A stretch of 6,568 nucleotides of DNA from Armatimonadota bacterium (GCA_030612605.1 JAUWNO010000123.1:1-6568), one strand, 5' to 3'; positions 1 through 6,243 are shown, counted from the first letter of the stretch. Numbers and translations are program-made. The notes: generated by a model from the sequence alone, not told the origin.

Positions 1-669
1 AGCACCGCCAAAAGCAAATGGTGTTTTCTTCAATCTTGGTTCACTGCCGATAATTTTATCGAATGCTTCTCGTTTGTGACCAAATCTATCCCAATATGTC
101 ATCCAGGGTTGAATGCTTACTTTATCATAATATTCATTATCTTCGTTCAGATAGTATCCAGCCACTCCATCGATCGTATTTCCATAAAATCTTCTGCCAA
201 TAAATTCTTTTGCTTTTGTAATGAACTTTGGATCTTCGAAAACCTCATCATCATCGATCAATATTGCAACTTCAGCATCCAGAATATAAGGAATAAAAAG
301 GCATAAATTTCGGATATTGGAATATCCGCGAAGTTCCAAAACATCCGGTAAATCAACATCTTTGTAGAGTACTTTTTTCAATTCCTTCAGATTTGAATCT
401 GTAAAAAGGATAGTATCAACTGAAAGCTCGATTTCTTGCAGCATTTTTGTAAGTTTTTCTTCGATTGGTTTTACATATTTTGGATTTGTTGAAGCTGCCA
501 GGATTATGAGGGTAAAATGTTTATCTTCCAAAATATCAATTGATTGTAATATCCGAATTAGAGTGCCATCTGAGTTAAGTGAAGTGGCATGATCATAAAC
601 TGCATCACCTTCTGTCCATTCTTCATCAGGACCTGTCCAGTATGTGGGAATAACAATATAAGTTCGCAT
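1..669 (-). CDS. glycosyltransferase-like protein, GT-A type (3' end beyond window)
   Basis: The first 223 residues of a minus-strand gene are present; the rest lies beyond the left edge. The protein opens with a beta-strand and nucleotide-binding-like start (MRTYIVIPTYW) and has a strand-rich stretch around residues 53-60 (TLIILAAS). An acidic cluster, LIDDDEVFED (about 137-146), follows the segment GYSNIRNLCLFIPYILDAE. Strand-DDD/DxD after an 'xxRN' helix is the usual arrangement in GT-A (family 2-like) sugar transferases, where the aspartates hold a metal and the nucleotide-sugar. The visible part ends at FAFGGA, similar to the glycine-rich acceptor-side loop of such enzymes. No signal peptide or membrane segment is seen in this part. 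The ATG at 669 is preceded by GAGGT (676-680) at 6 bases spacing. The upstream gene ends at 674, leaving a 4-base gap, so translation is probably coupled. Donor and acceptor are unknown; membership of a GT2-like group is inferred from motifs only. Confidence 0.62.
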   Translation of the reverse strand, partial: MRTYIVIPTYWTGPDEEWTEGDAVYDHATSLNSDGTLIRILQSIDILEDKHFTLIILAASTNPKYVKPIEEKLTKMLQEIELSVDTILFTDSNLKELKKVLYKDVDLPDVLELRGYSNIRNLCLFIPYILDAEVAILIDDDEVFEDPKFITKAKEFIGRRFYGNTIDGVAGYYLNEDNEYYDKVSIQPWMTYWDRFGHKREAFDKIIGSEPRLKKTPFAFGGA

Positions 670-673
670 AATT

Positions 674-1855
674 CTACCTCTGTTTTTCTTTTATTAGAGC
701 TTTCATTTTAGCCCAAGTTTCTGTTAATCTAAAGAAATGGTCAATATCTTCAGGAAGTTTTTTATAAGCCAGTTCAAATGCCTCTGGTAATTTCAAGAAT
801 CTTTTATCATTAAAATGTTCTGCTGCTGCTTTGCTGCCTATCTTTAATGCAGCCAATCGTTTTTCATAATTAATCCCTTCTGTCGATTCTTCGTATTCTT
901 TTCTGAGCCAGTTGAAAAAAGGATTACGGATAATCCATCCCATACATGCATAAAAAAATCTATCTACATTTTTTTTGATATGAATATGTGGTGGATTGGG
1001 AAAATCACCAAAACAATTGTGAAAAATAAAAAGGTCAATATCAACACACCGACCTCCAGCATTATAAATTATTGGTCCGAAAAGAGTGTCTTCTCCACGA
1101 CCCAAGTAGCACTCGTTATCTAAAACAAGTGTTGTGGAAAAGAAGGGTGGTAAAATTTTGAATTTATTAAGGTCAATTGCCAGGTTTCCACCCAAAGCTT
1201 TTTTCGTATTGAAAACGTTTTGCAAATGAGTATTTCTTGTAACAGGAGTATTCACTGATGAAATATATTTGAATCTGTCTTCTTTTTGAATTCCCTGCAA
1301 AAGTTCCATCAAATAAGGAAAATTCATTTTGGGAATTATGTAATAACCTGTATAATCGCTGGTGGTTACAACAACATTCTTTTTTTTGAGGTATTTAAGA
1401 TGCGAACCGACAAAATCGATTTCTTCAAATTTGTATTTATCTTCTTTGAATTCAGATAATATTTCAGGTAGAACGTCAGTATCGAAGAAAAATAGATAAT
1501 CTACCCAAAGAAACATGGCAGCGATTAAAATGTAATTTCTGGAAATTCCATAAGCTACTTTTCCATATTTTTCCAGATTTGGAGTGCCAAGTAGAATTTG
1601 AATTTCTTCATTGGATAATCCTAAGTTTTTCAGTGAGTTTTGTAGAAAAAAAGAATGACCACGTTTTATCATTGTTACTTTACATTCTTTTTGAAAAAAG
1701 CTGATAATATCCGGTTTTCCAAAGTCGTAACAACACACAATCAAATCATCGATTATGTGACCTAACTTTTTTGCATTATCCAAGAAATTCTGTATTGGCT
1801 CTAACTGAGTCAGACTCGGTGTAATTATCCCAAAAGCTAATTTCTTCGGTTTCAT
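674..1855 (-). CDS. putative glycosyltransferase with DTD motif
   Basis: A 393-residue protein that I cannot assign to a named family. The N-terminus (KLAFGIITPSLTQLEPIQNF) looks like the first strand and helix of a GT-A fold. SRNYILIAAMFLWVDYLFFFDTDVLPE (about 105-131) then gives the conserved arginine-asparagine helix followed by a DTD motif at 125-127, the expected metal/nucleotide-sugar site. Further on, GGNLAIDL (222-229), GRGEDTLFG (252-260) and FHNCFGDFP (278-286) match the later acceptor-side elements of such enzymes: a glycine loop, an acidic ED and a histidine. The C-terminal 90 residues are helical and charged. No signal peptide is seen, so it is probably cytoplasmic or membrane-associated. 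I chose the ATG at 1855 because AAGGTG (1862-1867) lies 6 bases ahead. An in-frame GTG at 1864 would add three residues (396 in total) but overlaps that site and has no good ribosome site of its own. It heads a two-gene operon with the glycosyltransferase-like gene downstream; a surface glycan or glycolipid role is inferred. Confidence 0.62.
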   Translation of the reverse strand: MKPKKLAFGIITPSLTQLEPIQNFLDNAKKLGHIIDDLIVCCYDFGKPDIISFFQKECKVTMIKRGHSFFLQNSLKNLGLSNEEIQILLGTPNLEKYGKVAYGISRNYILIAAMFLWVDYLFFFDTDVLPEILSEFKEDKYKFEEIDFVGSHLKYLKKKNVVVTTSDYTGYYIIPKMNFPYLMELLQGIQKEDRFKYISSVNTPVTRNTHLQNVFNTKKALGGNLAIDLNKFKILPPFFSTTLVLDNECYLGRGEDTLFGPIIYNAGGRCVDIDLFIFHNCFGDFPNPPHIHIKKNVDRFFYACMGWIIRNPFFNWLRKEYEESTEGINYEKRLAALKIGSKAAAEHFNDKRFLKLPEAFELAYKKLPEDIDHFFRLTETWAKMKALIKEKQR

Positions 1856-1861
1856 TGTGGT

Positions 1862-1867
1862 CACCTT
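1862..1867 (-). promoter_or_regulatory. ribosome binding site deciding the start of the DTD glycosyltransferase gene
   Basis: Read on the minus strand this is AAGGTG, one mismatch from AAGGAG, placed 6 bases before the ATG at 1853-1855. It overlaps the alternative GTG start at 1862-1864, which argues for the ATG. Confidence 0.45.
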
Positions 1868-1906
1868 ACTAATGAGTACATTAAATTTCCGACATATTGA
1901 TTTTTT

Positions 1907-1989
1907 CCTTCCGAACTTTTTAGTTCGGAAGGGGCTAACTCTAGAAGCTTCTGCTTCTCTTTAGTTTCCGAAGCAGAAGCTTCGGAAGG
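1907..1989. repeat. compound palindrome built of alternating TTCCGAA / TTCGGAA units
   Basis: Two perfect inverted repeats stand side by side. CCTTCCGAACT (1907-1917) pairs with AGTTCGGAAGG (1922-1932) around a TTTT loop. GAAGCTTCTGCTTC (1944-1957) pairs with GAAGCAGAAGCTTC (1970-1983) around a 12-base loop. Alternative pairings compete with these: TTCCGAAG (1966-1973) with CTTCGGAA (1980-1987), and CCTTCCGAA (1907-1915) with TTCGGAAGG (1981-1989), which would close the whole element. The unit TTCCGAA or its complement occurs four times (1909, 1924, 1966, 1981) in alternating orientation. There is no T-run just after the stems on either strand, so a classical intrinsic terminator is unlikely. 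It lies 51 bases before one divergent start and 116 before the other. It is probably a dispersed intergenic repeat; a regulatory role is possible but not shown. Confidence 0.75.
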
Positions 1990-2057
1990 AGTAAGCATTT
2001 ACAATATTTTTATCAAGTTTGACTCTTTTTTTGTCAATCTAAAAAAACAATTTTGTT

Positions 2058-2063
2058 TACAAT
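2058..2063 (+). promoter_or_regulatory. possible -10 element of murJ
   Basis: TACAAT, one base from TATAAT, would start transcription about 35 bases before the murJ ATG. The closest -35-like hexamer, TTGTCA at 2031-2036, is 21 bases away, which is too far for a standard promoter. This is a weak call. Confidence 0.2.
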
Positions 2064-2089
2064 AAATAACAAGTTCATTTTTTATCTTT

Positions 2090-2096
2090 GAGGAAA
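2090..2096 (+). promoter_or_regulatory. ribosome binding site deciding the murJ start
   Basis: GAGGAAA lies 9 bases before the ATG at 2106. It sits inside the extension that a TTG start at 2088 would create, so the TTG reading would make the ribosome site part of the coding region. This supports the ATG start. Confidence 0.5.
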
Positions 2097-2105
2097 TTTG
2101 AAAAT

Positions 2106-3674
2106 ATGAGTAATAAAAAATTAGCGAAAAATATCGGTTCAATGTCATCTGCAGTTTTTATCAGCCGCATTTTTGGACTTGTTCGTGATATTGTGATGAC
2201 CAGTTTTTTTGGTACCACTTATGTTGCAGATGCATTTCAGGCTGCCTTTCAAATTCCAAATCTTCTCAGGAAACTTTTTGGTGAAGGTGCACTTTCTGCT
2301 GCTTTTGTACCAATTTATAGTGAAATTGGAATTAAAAAAGGTAAAAAGATTCAGCTTAATTTTGCTTTGAATGTGCTTTCGATTCTCTCTTTATTTTTGC
2401 TGATTCTTTGTTTTTTAGGAATTATTTTAGCACCGGTAATTGTGAAAATATTAGCTCCCGGTTTTGATGAGCAGACTTATCATTTAACTCTGAAATTAGT
2501 TCGGATTTTATTCCCATATTTATTTTTGATCGGTCTTTCTTCCACTCTCATCTCAATTTTAAATTCCCACGGTTTTTTCTTTATTCCCGGTCTTTCTTCA
2601 GCTTTCCTGAATATAGCCATGATCGGCAGTTTAGGAATATTCGTCTTTATAAACAAAGATGCTTCTGCTGATTCTCAAATCGTTTTCTGGGCAATTGGTG
2701 TTATTCTGGGAGGGATTTTACAAACAATTATTAATTTTCCTCTTTTGAGGAAAATTGGCTACAAAATCAAAATTATTTTCAATCTGAAGGGAGAAGCGTT
2801 AAAATCTGTCTGGCATCGTTTTTTACCGGGAGTTGTCGGTCTGGCAATCAGGCAGGTAAACCTGGCAGTGGATTTGATTCTTGCATCATTATTGGCAACC
2901 GGAAGTTTTGCAGCTTTAACTTATGGAAACCGTTTGATGCAGCTTCCTTTGGGAGTTTTTGGAGTGGCAACCGGAGTAGCAGTTTTACCTTTATTTTCCA
3001 AATATGTGGCTCAGAAAAAATGGAATGAATTTCAAGATAGTCTTAAATTCTCGATTAATACATTAAGTTTTATTATGTTGCCAATTACCGCCATAATTGC
3101 CGGTCTCGGGAAAGATTTTATTCGAATTCTTTTTATGCGCGGTGCGTTTACTTCCCATTCTCTGGATATGACGTATCGGGCTTTACTTTTTTATTCCGTT
3201 GGATTGATCTTCTTCAGTTTGAACAGGTTGATAATTCCGATTTTTTATGCCAATAAAGACACTAAAACTCCTGTGAAAATATCTGCAGTTATCGTGGTGA
3301 TAAACATCATTCTGAATCTTATTCTAATGCAGTTTCTTCAGCATGCCGGGCTCGCTTTTGCTACATCAATTTCTGCGATGATTCATTTTGTGATTCTTAT
3401 TTGGGTGATGAAGAAGAGATTACCGGAAATTGGTTTTCCCAACGTCTGGTTAAATATTTCTAAAATTCTGTGTTTATCAGTTTTGATTTTTATCGGTCTC
3501 TTCTTTACGAACAAAATATTTTTAGCTACTACGTTTTTGGAATCAATAATCAAAATTGTGATTTTGGGAGTATTAAGTTTAATTGTAGTTTTCGTGGGCT
3601 CAAATATTCTGAAAGTAGAATATAGTGCAGATATTAGAAATAAATTATTTTCATTTTTAAGATTAAAACGCTAA
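2106..3674 (+). CDS. murJ: MurJ, lipid II flippase (MviN family)
   Basis: MurJ is the inner-membrane flippase of the MOP superfamily that moves lipid II, the peptidoglycan precursor, from the cytoplasmic to the outer face of the membrane. The protein is 522 residues from the ATG; E. coli MurJ is 511. The hallmark N-terminus is present: SRIFGLVRD, then VADAF, then IPNLLRKLFGEGALSAAFVP. Aligned by eye, R21, R27, D42 and R55 match the E. coli cavity residues R18, R24, D39 and R52. R276 in GNRLMQLPLGVFGVA matches R270. Hydrophobic segments recur throughout, fitting the family's 14 transmembrane helices, and the tail (SFLRLKR) is basic. An in-frame TTG at 2088 would add six residues, but the ATG fits the ribosome site and the usual MSxKxL family start. 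It stands alone, divergent from the glycosyltransferase pair and 389 bases before uvrC. Every key residue seen is intact, so the gene should be functional. Confidence 0.97.
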   Translation: MSNKKLAKNIGSMSSAVFISRIFGLVRDIVMTSFFGTTYVADAFQAAFQIPNLLRKLFGEGALSAAFVPIYSEIGIKKGKKIQLNFALNVLSILSLFLLILCFLGIILAPVIVKILAPGFDEQTYHLTLKLVRILFPYLFLIGLSSTLISILNSHGFFFIPGLSSAFLNIAMIGSLGIFVFINKDASADSQIVFWAIGVILGGILQTIINFPLLRKIGYKIKIIFNLKGEALKSVWHRFLPGVVGLAIRQVNLAVDLILASLLATGSFAALTYGNRLMQLPLGVFGVATGVAVLPLFSKYVAQKKWNEFQDSLKFSINTLSFIMLPITAIIAGLGKDFIRILFMRGAFTSHSLDMTYRALLFYSVGLIFFSLNRLIIPIFYANKDTKTPVKISAVIVVINIILNLILMQFLQHAGLAFATSISAMIHFVILIWVMKKRLPEIGFPNVWLNISKILCLSVLIFIGLFFTNKIFLATTFLESIIKIVILGVLSLIVVFVGSNILKVEYSADIRNKLFSFLRLKR

Positions 3675-3680
3675 TTTAAA

Positions 3681-3698
3681 AAATGTTAATTAACATTT
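3681..3698. repeat. 18-bp perfect AT-rich palindrome just after murJ
   Basis: AAATGTTAATTAACATTT is its own reverse complement and begins 7 bases after the murJ stop codon. As RNA it gives only a weak stem of seven pairs with one G-C, and no T-run follows, so it is a poor terminator. It could be a protein-binding site or chance in AT-rich DNA. Confidence 0.5.
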
Positions 3699-3723
3699 CT
3701 CAATTGAATTTTTATACAAATAT

Positions 3724-3832
3724 AACTCACCCTAACCCTCTCATGGAAAGAGAGGGAACTAAAGAAAAAAAAATCATTTATTTTCTTCAAATTTCCCCAT
3801 CTCTTGAAAGAGAAGGGGTTAGGGGTTGAGTT
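3724..3832. repeat. MITE-like inverted-repeat element (CCCTAACCCTCTC type)
   Basis: The ends are imperfect inverted repeats: AACTCACCCTAACC (3724-3737) against GGTTAGGGGTTGAGTT (3817-3832), differing mainly by two missing bases on the left. Each end carries its own small hairpin: CCCTCTC/GAGAGGG (3736-3742 with 3750-3756), and CCCC..TCTCT/AGAGA..GGGG (3795-3818, with one mismatch). An A-rich core (about 3761-3773) joins them. It has no coding capacity. A short, non-coding, palindromic element with subterminal hairpins is typical of MITEs or REP-type repeats mobilised in trans. CCCTAACCCTCTC-like palindromes are common intergenic repeats in many bacteria, so the class is probably not new. The TTGAATTT copies at 3704-3711 and 3831-3838 do not sit cleanly at the element ends, so no target duplication is claimed. 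Confidence 0.7.
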
Positions 3833-3906
3833 GAATTTCTTCTTGCTTTTCTTATGTTCCTTCTCTTTGGAATATCTTTCATATTTTCATCAAAAAGAGA
3901 AGGACA

Positions 3907-3939
3907 GCCAGTCTTCGCTAAAGCTACGCCCAGACAGGC
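3907..3939. repeat. decayed mosaic repeat, imperfect palindrome
   Basis: GCCAGTCT (3907-3914) and AGACAGGC (3932-3939) form an inverted repeat with one mismatch around TCGCTAAAGCTACGCCC. It is more GC-rich than the surrounding DNA, which suggests an inserted and decayed repeat. It is not coding and has no close repeat elsewhere in the window. Confidence 0.4.
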
Positions 3940-3984
3940 AGGATGAGTTTAGGAGGAGTACCAGCTTATTATCCTGTTTTTTTT
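3939..3984 (+). terminator. possible Rho-independent terminator with T8 tract
   Basis: CAGGATGA (3939-3946) can pair with TTATCCTG (3969-3976), giving eight pairs including one G-U, and eight Ts follow directly (3977-3984). The stem is moderate and the 22-base loop is long for an intrinsic terminator. It would stop murJ transcription about 300 bases after the stop codon and 80 bases before uvrC, separating the two plus-strand genes. Confidence 0.35.
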
Positions 3985-3999
3985 GTAAAATATATCTAT

Positions 4000-4005
4000 T
4001 ACAAT
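4000..4005 (+). promoter_or_regulatory. possible -10 element of uvrC
   Basis: TACAAT lies just after the T8 tract and would give a leader of about 50 bases before the uvrC ATG. Upstream at standard spacing there is only a T-run rather than a recognisable -35. This is a weak call, based on position and hexamer alone. Confidence 0.2.
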
Positions 4006-4063
4006 CCATATCTATATTTTTTTCAACAAGTTAGATCACCGGAATTGAAAAGGGAAATTTGAA

Positions 4064-5887
4064 ATGCTGAATATTTCCGAGAATTTAAAGCAGAAAATCT
4101 TATTGCTTCCAGCTAAACCAGGTGTGTACATGATGAAGAATTCTTCAGGAAAAATCATTTATGTGGGAAAGGCAAAGATCCTAAAAAATCGCGTAAGAAC
4201 ATATTTTACGGGAAAATATCAAGATTTGAAAACAGAACAACTTGTGGAAAATATCTCGGATTTTGATTATATCATAACTGCTACGGAAGTGGATGCTCTG
4301 GTCCTGGAAAACAATCTGATCAAAAAAAACAAACCAAAATACAACATTTATCTGCGTGATGACAAACAATATCCATTCATAAAAATAACCATGAAAGAAC
4401 CATTTCCCCGCATAGAAAGTACCAGGAAAGTATTGAAAGACGGCTCAAAATATTTTGGTCCATACACAGATATAAAAGCAATAAAAAAAACTTTAAGGCT
4501 GCTGGAATGGATTTTTCCTTTTCGAACCTGCACACGAAAAATTCCAGCGGAAAAAGTAGTATTTGAGAGACCTTGTATAAATTTTCAGCTTGGGAAGTGC
4601 TCCGGTGCTTGCGTTGGTAAAATTTCAAGAGAAGAATATAAAAAAATAATCTCCAATATCTTTCATTTTTTGAATGGAAGAAATACGGAAGTTATCTCAA
4701 ATTTAAAGCAGGAAATGCAGCAGGAATCGGAAAAAATGAATTTTGAAAAAGCTGCTCAAATCCGTGATAAAATCAATAATATTTACAGGTTGAATAGATC
4801 TCACAGTATGTTTTTTACTGACGATAAAAATCGTGATGTGGTGGGGATTTATAAAGAAGAAAATAAAGCTGCTGTTGCAGTTCTAAAAATTCTTTCAGGA
4901 AAACTTTTAAACAAAGAAATATATTCGATCGAGAATGCAGAAGGCAGGAAAATATCTGAAATCTTAGAAGCTTTTTTAAAGCAATATTATGCAGATAAAA
5001 TTGAGAAATTACCTCATAAAATCATTCTGCAAATAAAACCGGACGATCATGAGACATTAAATTTCTGGTTAAAAAACAAATTATTAATTCCTCAACGTGG
5101 AGAAATGAAAGCATTAATTTCAATCTCAAAAGAAAATGCTTTCAATTATGTGGAAGAGCAGAAGCTAAAGTATCTGAGAAAAAGCAGCAGAACAATCTAT
5201 CCAATTACAGAATTGAAAGATAAATTGGATTTGAAGAAATTACCTCGAAAAATGGCGTGCTTTGATATTTCCACAATCCAGGGAACAGATACTGTTGCTT
5301 CTCTCGTGTTCTATGAAAATGGTAAACCCAAAAAGAAAAATTATCGTCATTATATCATCAAAACCGTGCAAGGTCAGGATGATTTTGCATCATTATCTGA
5401 AACTCTTCACAGGTATTTGATAAAAATTGATGAGCAGGAAAAACCGGATTTGATAATTATCGATGGTGGAAAAGGACAGTTGAGTTCAGCTTTTGGAGTT
5501 TTAAAGCAAATGGAATTGGAAAAAATAGAAATGATATCTTTGGCTAAAAGAATGGAAGAAGTTTTCCTGCCGGGTAATTCGGAATCGATTATTTTACCGC
5601 GATCATCATCTGCTCTGCGATTATTGATAAACATCAGAGATGAAGCTCACAGGTTTGCCATTACTTTTCATAGGAAAAGACGGACAAGTCGAACCCTGAC
5701 AAGTGAACTGGATAAGATTCACGGAATCGGAATTGAAACAAAATTTTTGCTTTTAAAGGAACTTGGGTCGATAAAGAATATTAAAAAAGCTACAATCGAA
5801 AAGCTGACAGAAATAAAAGGAATCGGAAAAAAAACTGCCAAGAAAATATTGGATGGATTGAATTTTTTATTGAATATTTTCTATTGA
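4064..5887 (+). CDS. uvrC: UvrC, excinuclease ABC subunit C
   Basis: UvrC is the nuclease of bacterial nucleotide excision repair. It joins the UvrB-damage complex and cuts the damaged strand on both sides of the lesion. The protein has 607 residues, normal for the family. Domain order is complete. The GIY-YIG nuclease (about 16-94) makes the 3' cut, with GVY (20-22), YVGKA (33-37), R43 and E82. A cysteine region has C156, C171, C179 and C183, spaced like the iron-sulfur cysteines of E. coli UvrC. A UVR helical pair (about 208-243) contacts UvrB. The RNase H-like domain makes the 5' cut, with D401 (CFDIS), D467 (IIDGGKGQ) and H529 (RDEAHRFA) as the catalytic triad by alignment. A C-terminal double helix-hairpin-helix (about 552-596; IHGIG, IKGIG) binds DNA. 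The ATG at 4064 has AGGGA 8 bases ahead. The last six codons fall in a heptamer repeat, so the tail LLNIFY is probably repeat-derived. It appears to be a single-gene unit and intact. Confidence 0.98.
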   Translation: MLNISENLKQKILLLPAKPGVYMMKNSSGKIIYVGKAKILKNRVRTYFTGKYQDLKTEQLVENISDFDYIITATEVDALVLENNLIKKNKPKYNIYLRDDKQYPFIKITMKEPFPRIESTRKVLKDGSKYFGPYTDIKAIKKTLRLLEWIFPFRTCTRKIPAEKVVFERPCINFQLGKCSGACVGKISREEYKKIISNIFHFLNGRNTEVISNLKQEMQQESEKMNFEKAAQIRDKINNIYRLNRSHSMFFTDDKNRDVVGIYKEENKAAVAVLKILSGKLLNKEIYSIENAEGRKISEILEAFLKQYYADKIEKLPHKIILQIKPDDHETLNFWLKNKLLIPQRGEMKALISISKENAFNYVEEQKLKYLRKSSRTIYPITELKDKLDLKKLPRKMACFDISTIQGTDTVASLVFYENGKPKKKNYRHYIIKTVQGQDDFASLSETLHRYLIKIDEQEKPDLIIIDGGKGQLSSAFGVLKQMELEKIEMISLAKRMEEVFLPGNSESIILPRSSSALRLLINIRDEAHRFAITFHRKRRTSRTLTSELDKIHGIGIETKFLLLKELGSIKNIKKATIEKLTEIKGIGKKTAKKILDGLNFLLNIFY

Positions 5888-5902
5888 ATATTGAATATTT
5901 TC
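5868..5902 (+). repeat. heptamer tandem repeat overlapping the uvrC 3' end
   Basis: Five consecutive 7-base units read TATTGAA, TATTTTC, TATTGAA, TATTGAA, TATTTTC. The tract begins inside the last uvrC codons, contains its TGA stop (5885-5887), and ends 15 bases after it. Inverted copies occur at 6060-6073 and 6244-6271. Confidence 0.75.
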
Positions 5903-5914
5903 GCATCCATCAGA

Positions 5915-5943
5915 CCTGACTCGTAAGCTTGCGGCGAGTCGGG
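5915..5943. repeat. GACTCG hairpin downstream of uvrC
   Basis: CCTGACTCG (5915-5923) pairs with CGAGTCGGG (5935-5943), nine pairs including one T-G, around an 11-base loop containing AAGCTT. It lies 28 bases after the uvrC stop and could protect or end the transcript, but no T-run follows. The GAGTC motif recurs at 6015-6023. Confidence 0.55.
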
Positions 5944-6108
5944 AATGATGATTGCTGAATGTTCTCAACTCGCACTTCAGTCTTCATTTTATTACGCCCG
6001 GACAAGTCGTCACGAGTCGAGTCCATTCGTGGCTCAAAGCAGAGCTTTAAGTTACATTCTTCAATATTCAATTATTTATTTCCTTCATCATTCTAAAATC
6101 ATCATTCC
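5942..6108. repeat. spaced 12-bp inverted repeat
   Basis: GGAATGATGATT (5942-5953) and AATCATCATTCC (6097-6108) are perfect reverse complements 143 bases apart. A shorter pair, GAATGT (5957-5962) with ACATTC (6054-6059), nests inside. Between them lies a GC-richer block with an imperfect palindrome from GGAC (6000-6003) to GTCC (6021-6024). The layout resembles a small decayed mobile repeat, but there is no gene and no clear target duplication. Confidence 0.45.
6060..6073 (-). repeat. heptamer repeat, middle copy
   Basis: Two 7-base units, TTCAATA and TTCAATT, the reverse complement of the uvrC-end unit TATTGAA. It matches the tract at 6244-6271 exactly over both units. Confidence 0.55.
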
Positions 6109-6178
6109 TTGCCTGCCCCGTGAAATCTTTTTTTCTCTTATTTCAACTGGGGTTCATTATTATTTATATTTTCGTATC

Positions 6179-6234
6179 AACCATTGCGAAGGTTTATATG
6201 TAAGAAACACTCTGTAGGAAACCATTCGCAAGGT
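6179..6234. repeat. pair of small hairpins with complementary loops
   Basis: AACCATTGCGAAGGT (6179-6193) and AACCATTCGCAAGGT (6220-6234) are direct repeats differing only in the middle, GCG against CGC. Each can fold as AACC(A)TT/AAGGT(T) with one bulged A and a three-base loop. They lie 41 bases apart, just beyond the AI-2E gene's 3' end. Confidence 0.5.
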
Positions 6235-6243
6235 CTTCTAATT

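Larger units (their letters stand above)
1856..2105. other. divergent intergenic spacer
   Basis: This spacer separates the leftward glycosyltransferase operon from the rightward murJ and must hold the promoters for both. Its left half carries the compound palindrome at 1907-1989. Its right half (about 1995-2087) is very AT-rich, with two TACAAT hexamers (2000-2005 and 2058-2063) as possible -10 elements for murJ. Neither has a convincing -35 at 16-18 bases. No coding sequence is supported here. Confidence 0.6.
3675..4063. other. repeat-filled spacer between murJ and uvrC
   Basis: This 389-base stretch has no supportable gene; the 76-codon reading frame through 3804-4034 runs across repeats and has no ribosome site or protein-like composition. 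It holds, in order, an 18-bp AT palindrome, a MITE-like inverted-repeat element (3724-3832), a mosaic repeat fragment (3907-3960), a terminator-like hairpin with T8 (3939-3984), and an AT-rich segment likely to contain the uvrC promoter. Confidence 0.65.

Noticed and set aside
76..306. 76-codon plus-strand frame at the left end
   Set aside because: It is antisense to the partial glycosyltransferase-like gene, whose frame is open across the whole interval and shows motif structure.
2083..2090. TATCTTTG as a Bacteroidetes-type TAnnTTTG -7 promoter element for murJ
   Set aside because: No TTTG lies at the required distance upstream, and transcription would start on top of the ribosome binding site.
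3704..3838. TTGAATTT at 3704-3711 and 3831-3838 as a target-site duplication of the MITE-like element
   Set aside because: The left copy is 12 bases outside the inverted repeat while the right copy overlaps its last two bases, and such AT-rich octamers are common here.
3804..4034. 76-codon plus-strand reading frame between murJ and uvrC
   Set aside because: It begins inside the MITE-like element, runs through the mosaic repeat and terminator-like region, has no ribosome site, and its low-complexity product resembles no protein.
4181..5634. Minus-strand frames inside uvrC
   Set aside because: uvrC is complete and conserved in the other strand; these are shadow frames without ribosome sites.
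5945..6217. 90-codon plus-strand reading frame after uvrC
   Set aside because: It crosses several palindromes and a heptamer copy, lacks a ribosome site, and has irregular composition; it is an open frame by chance.
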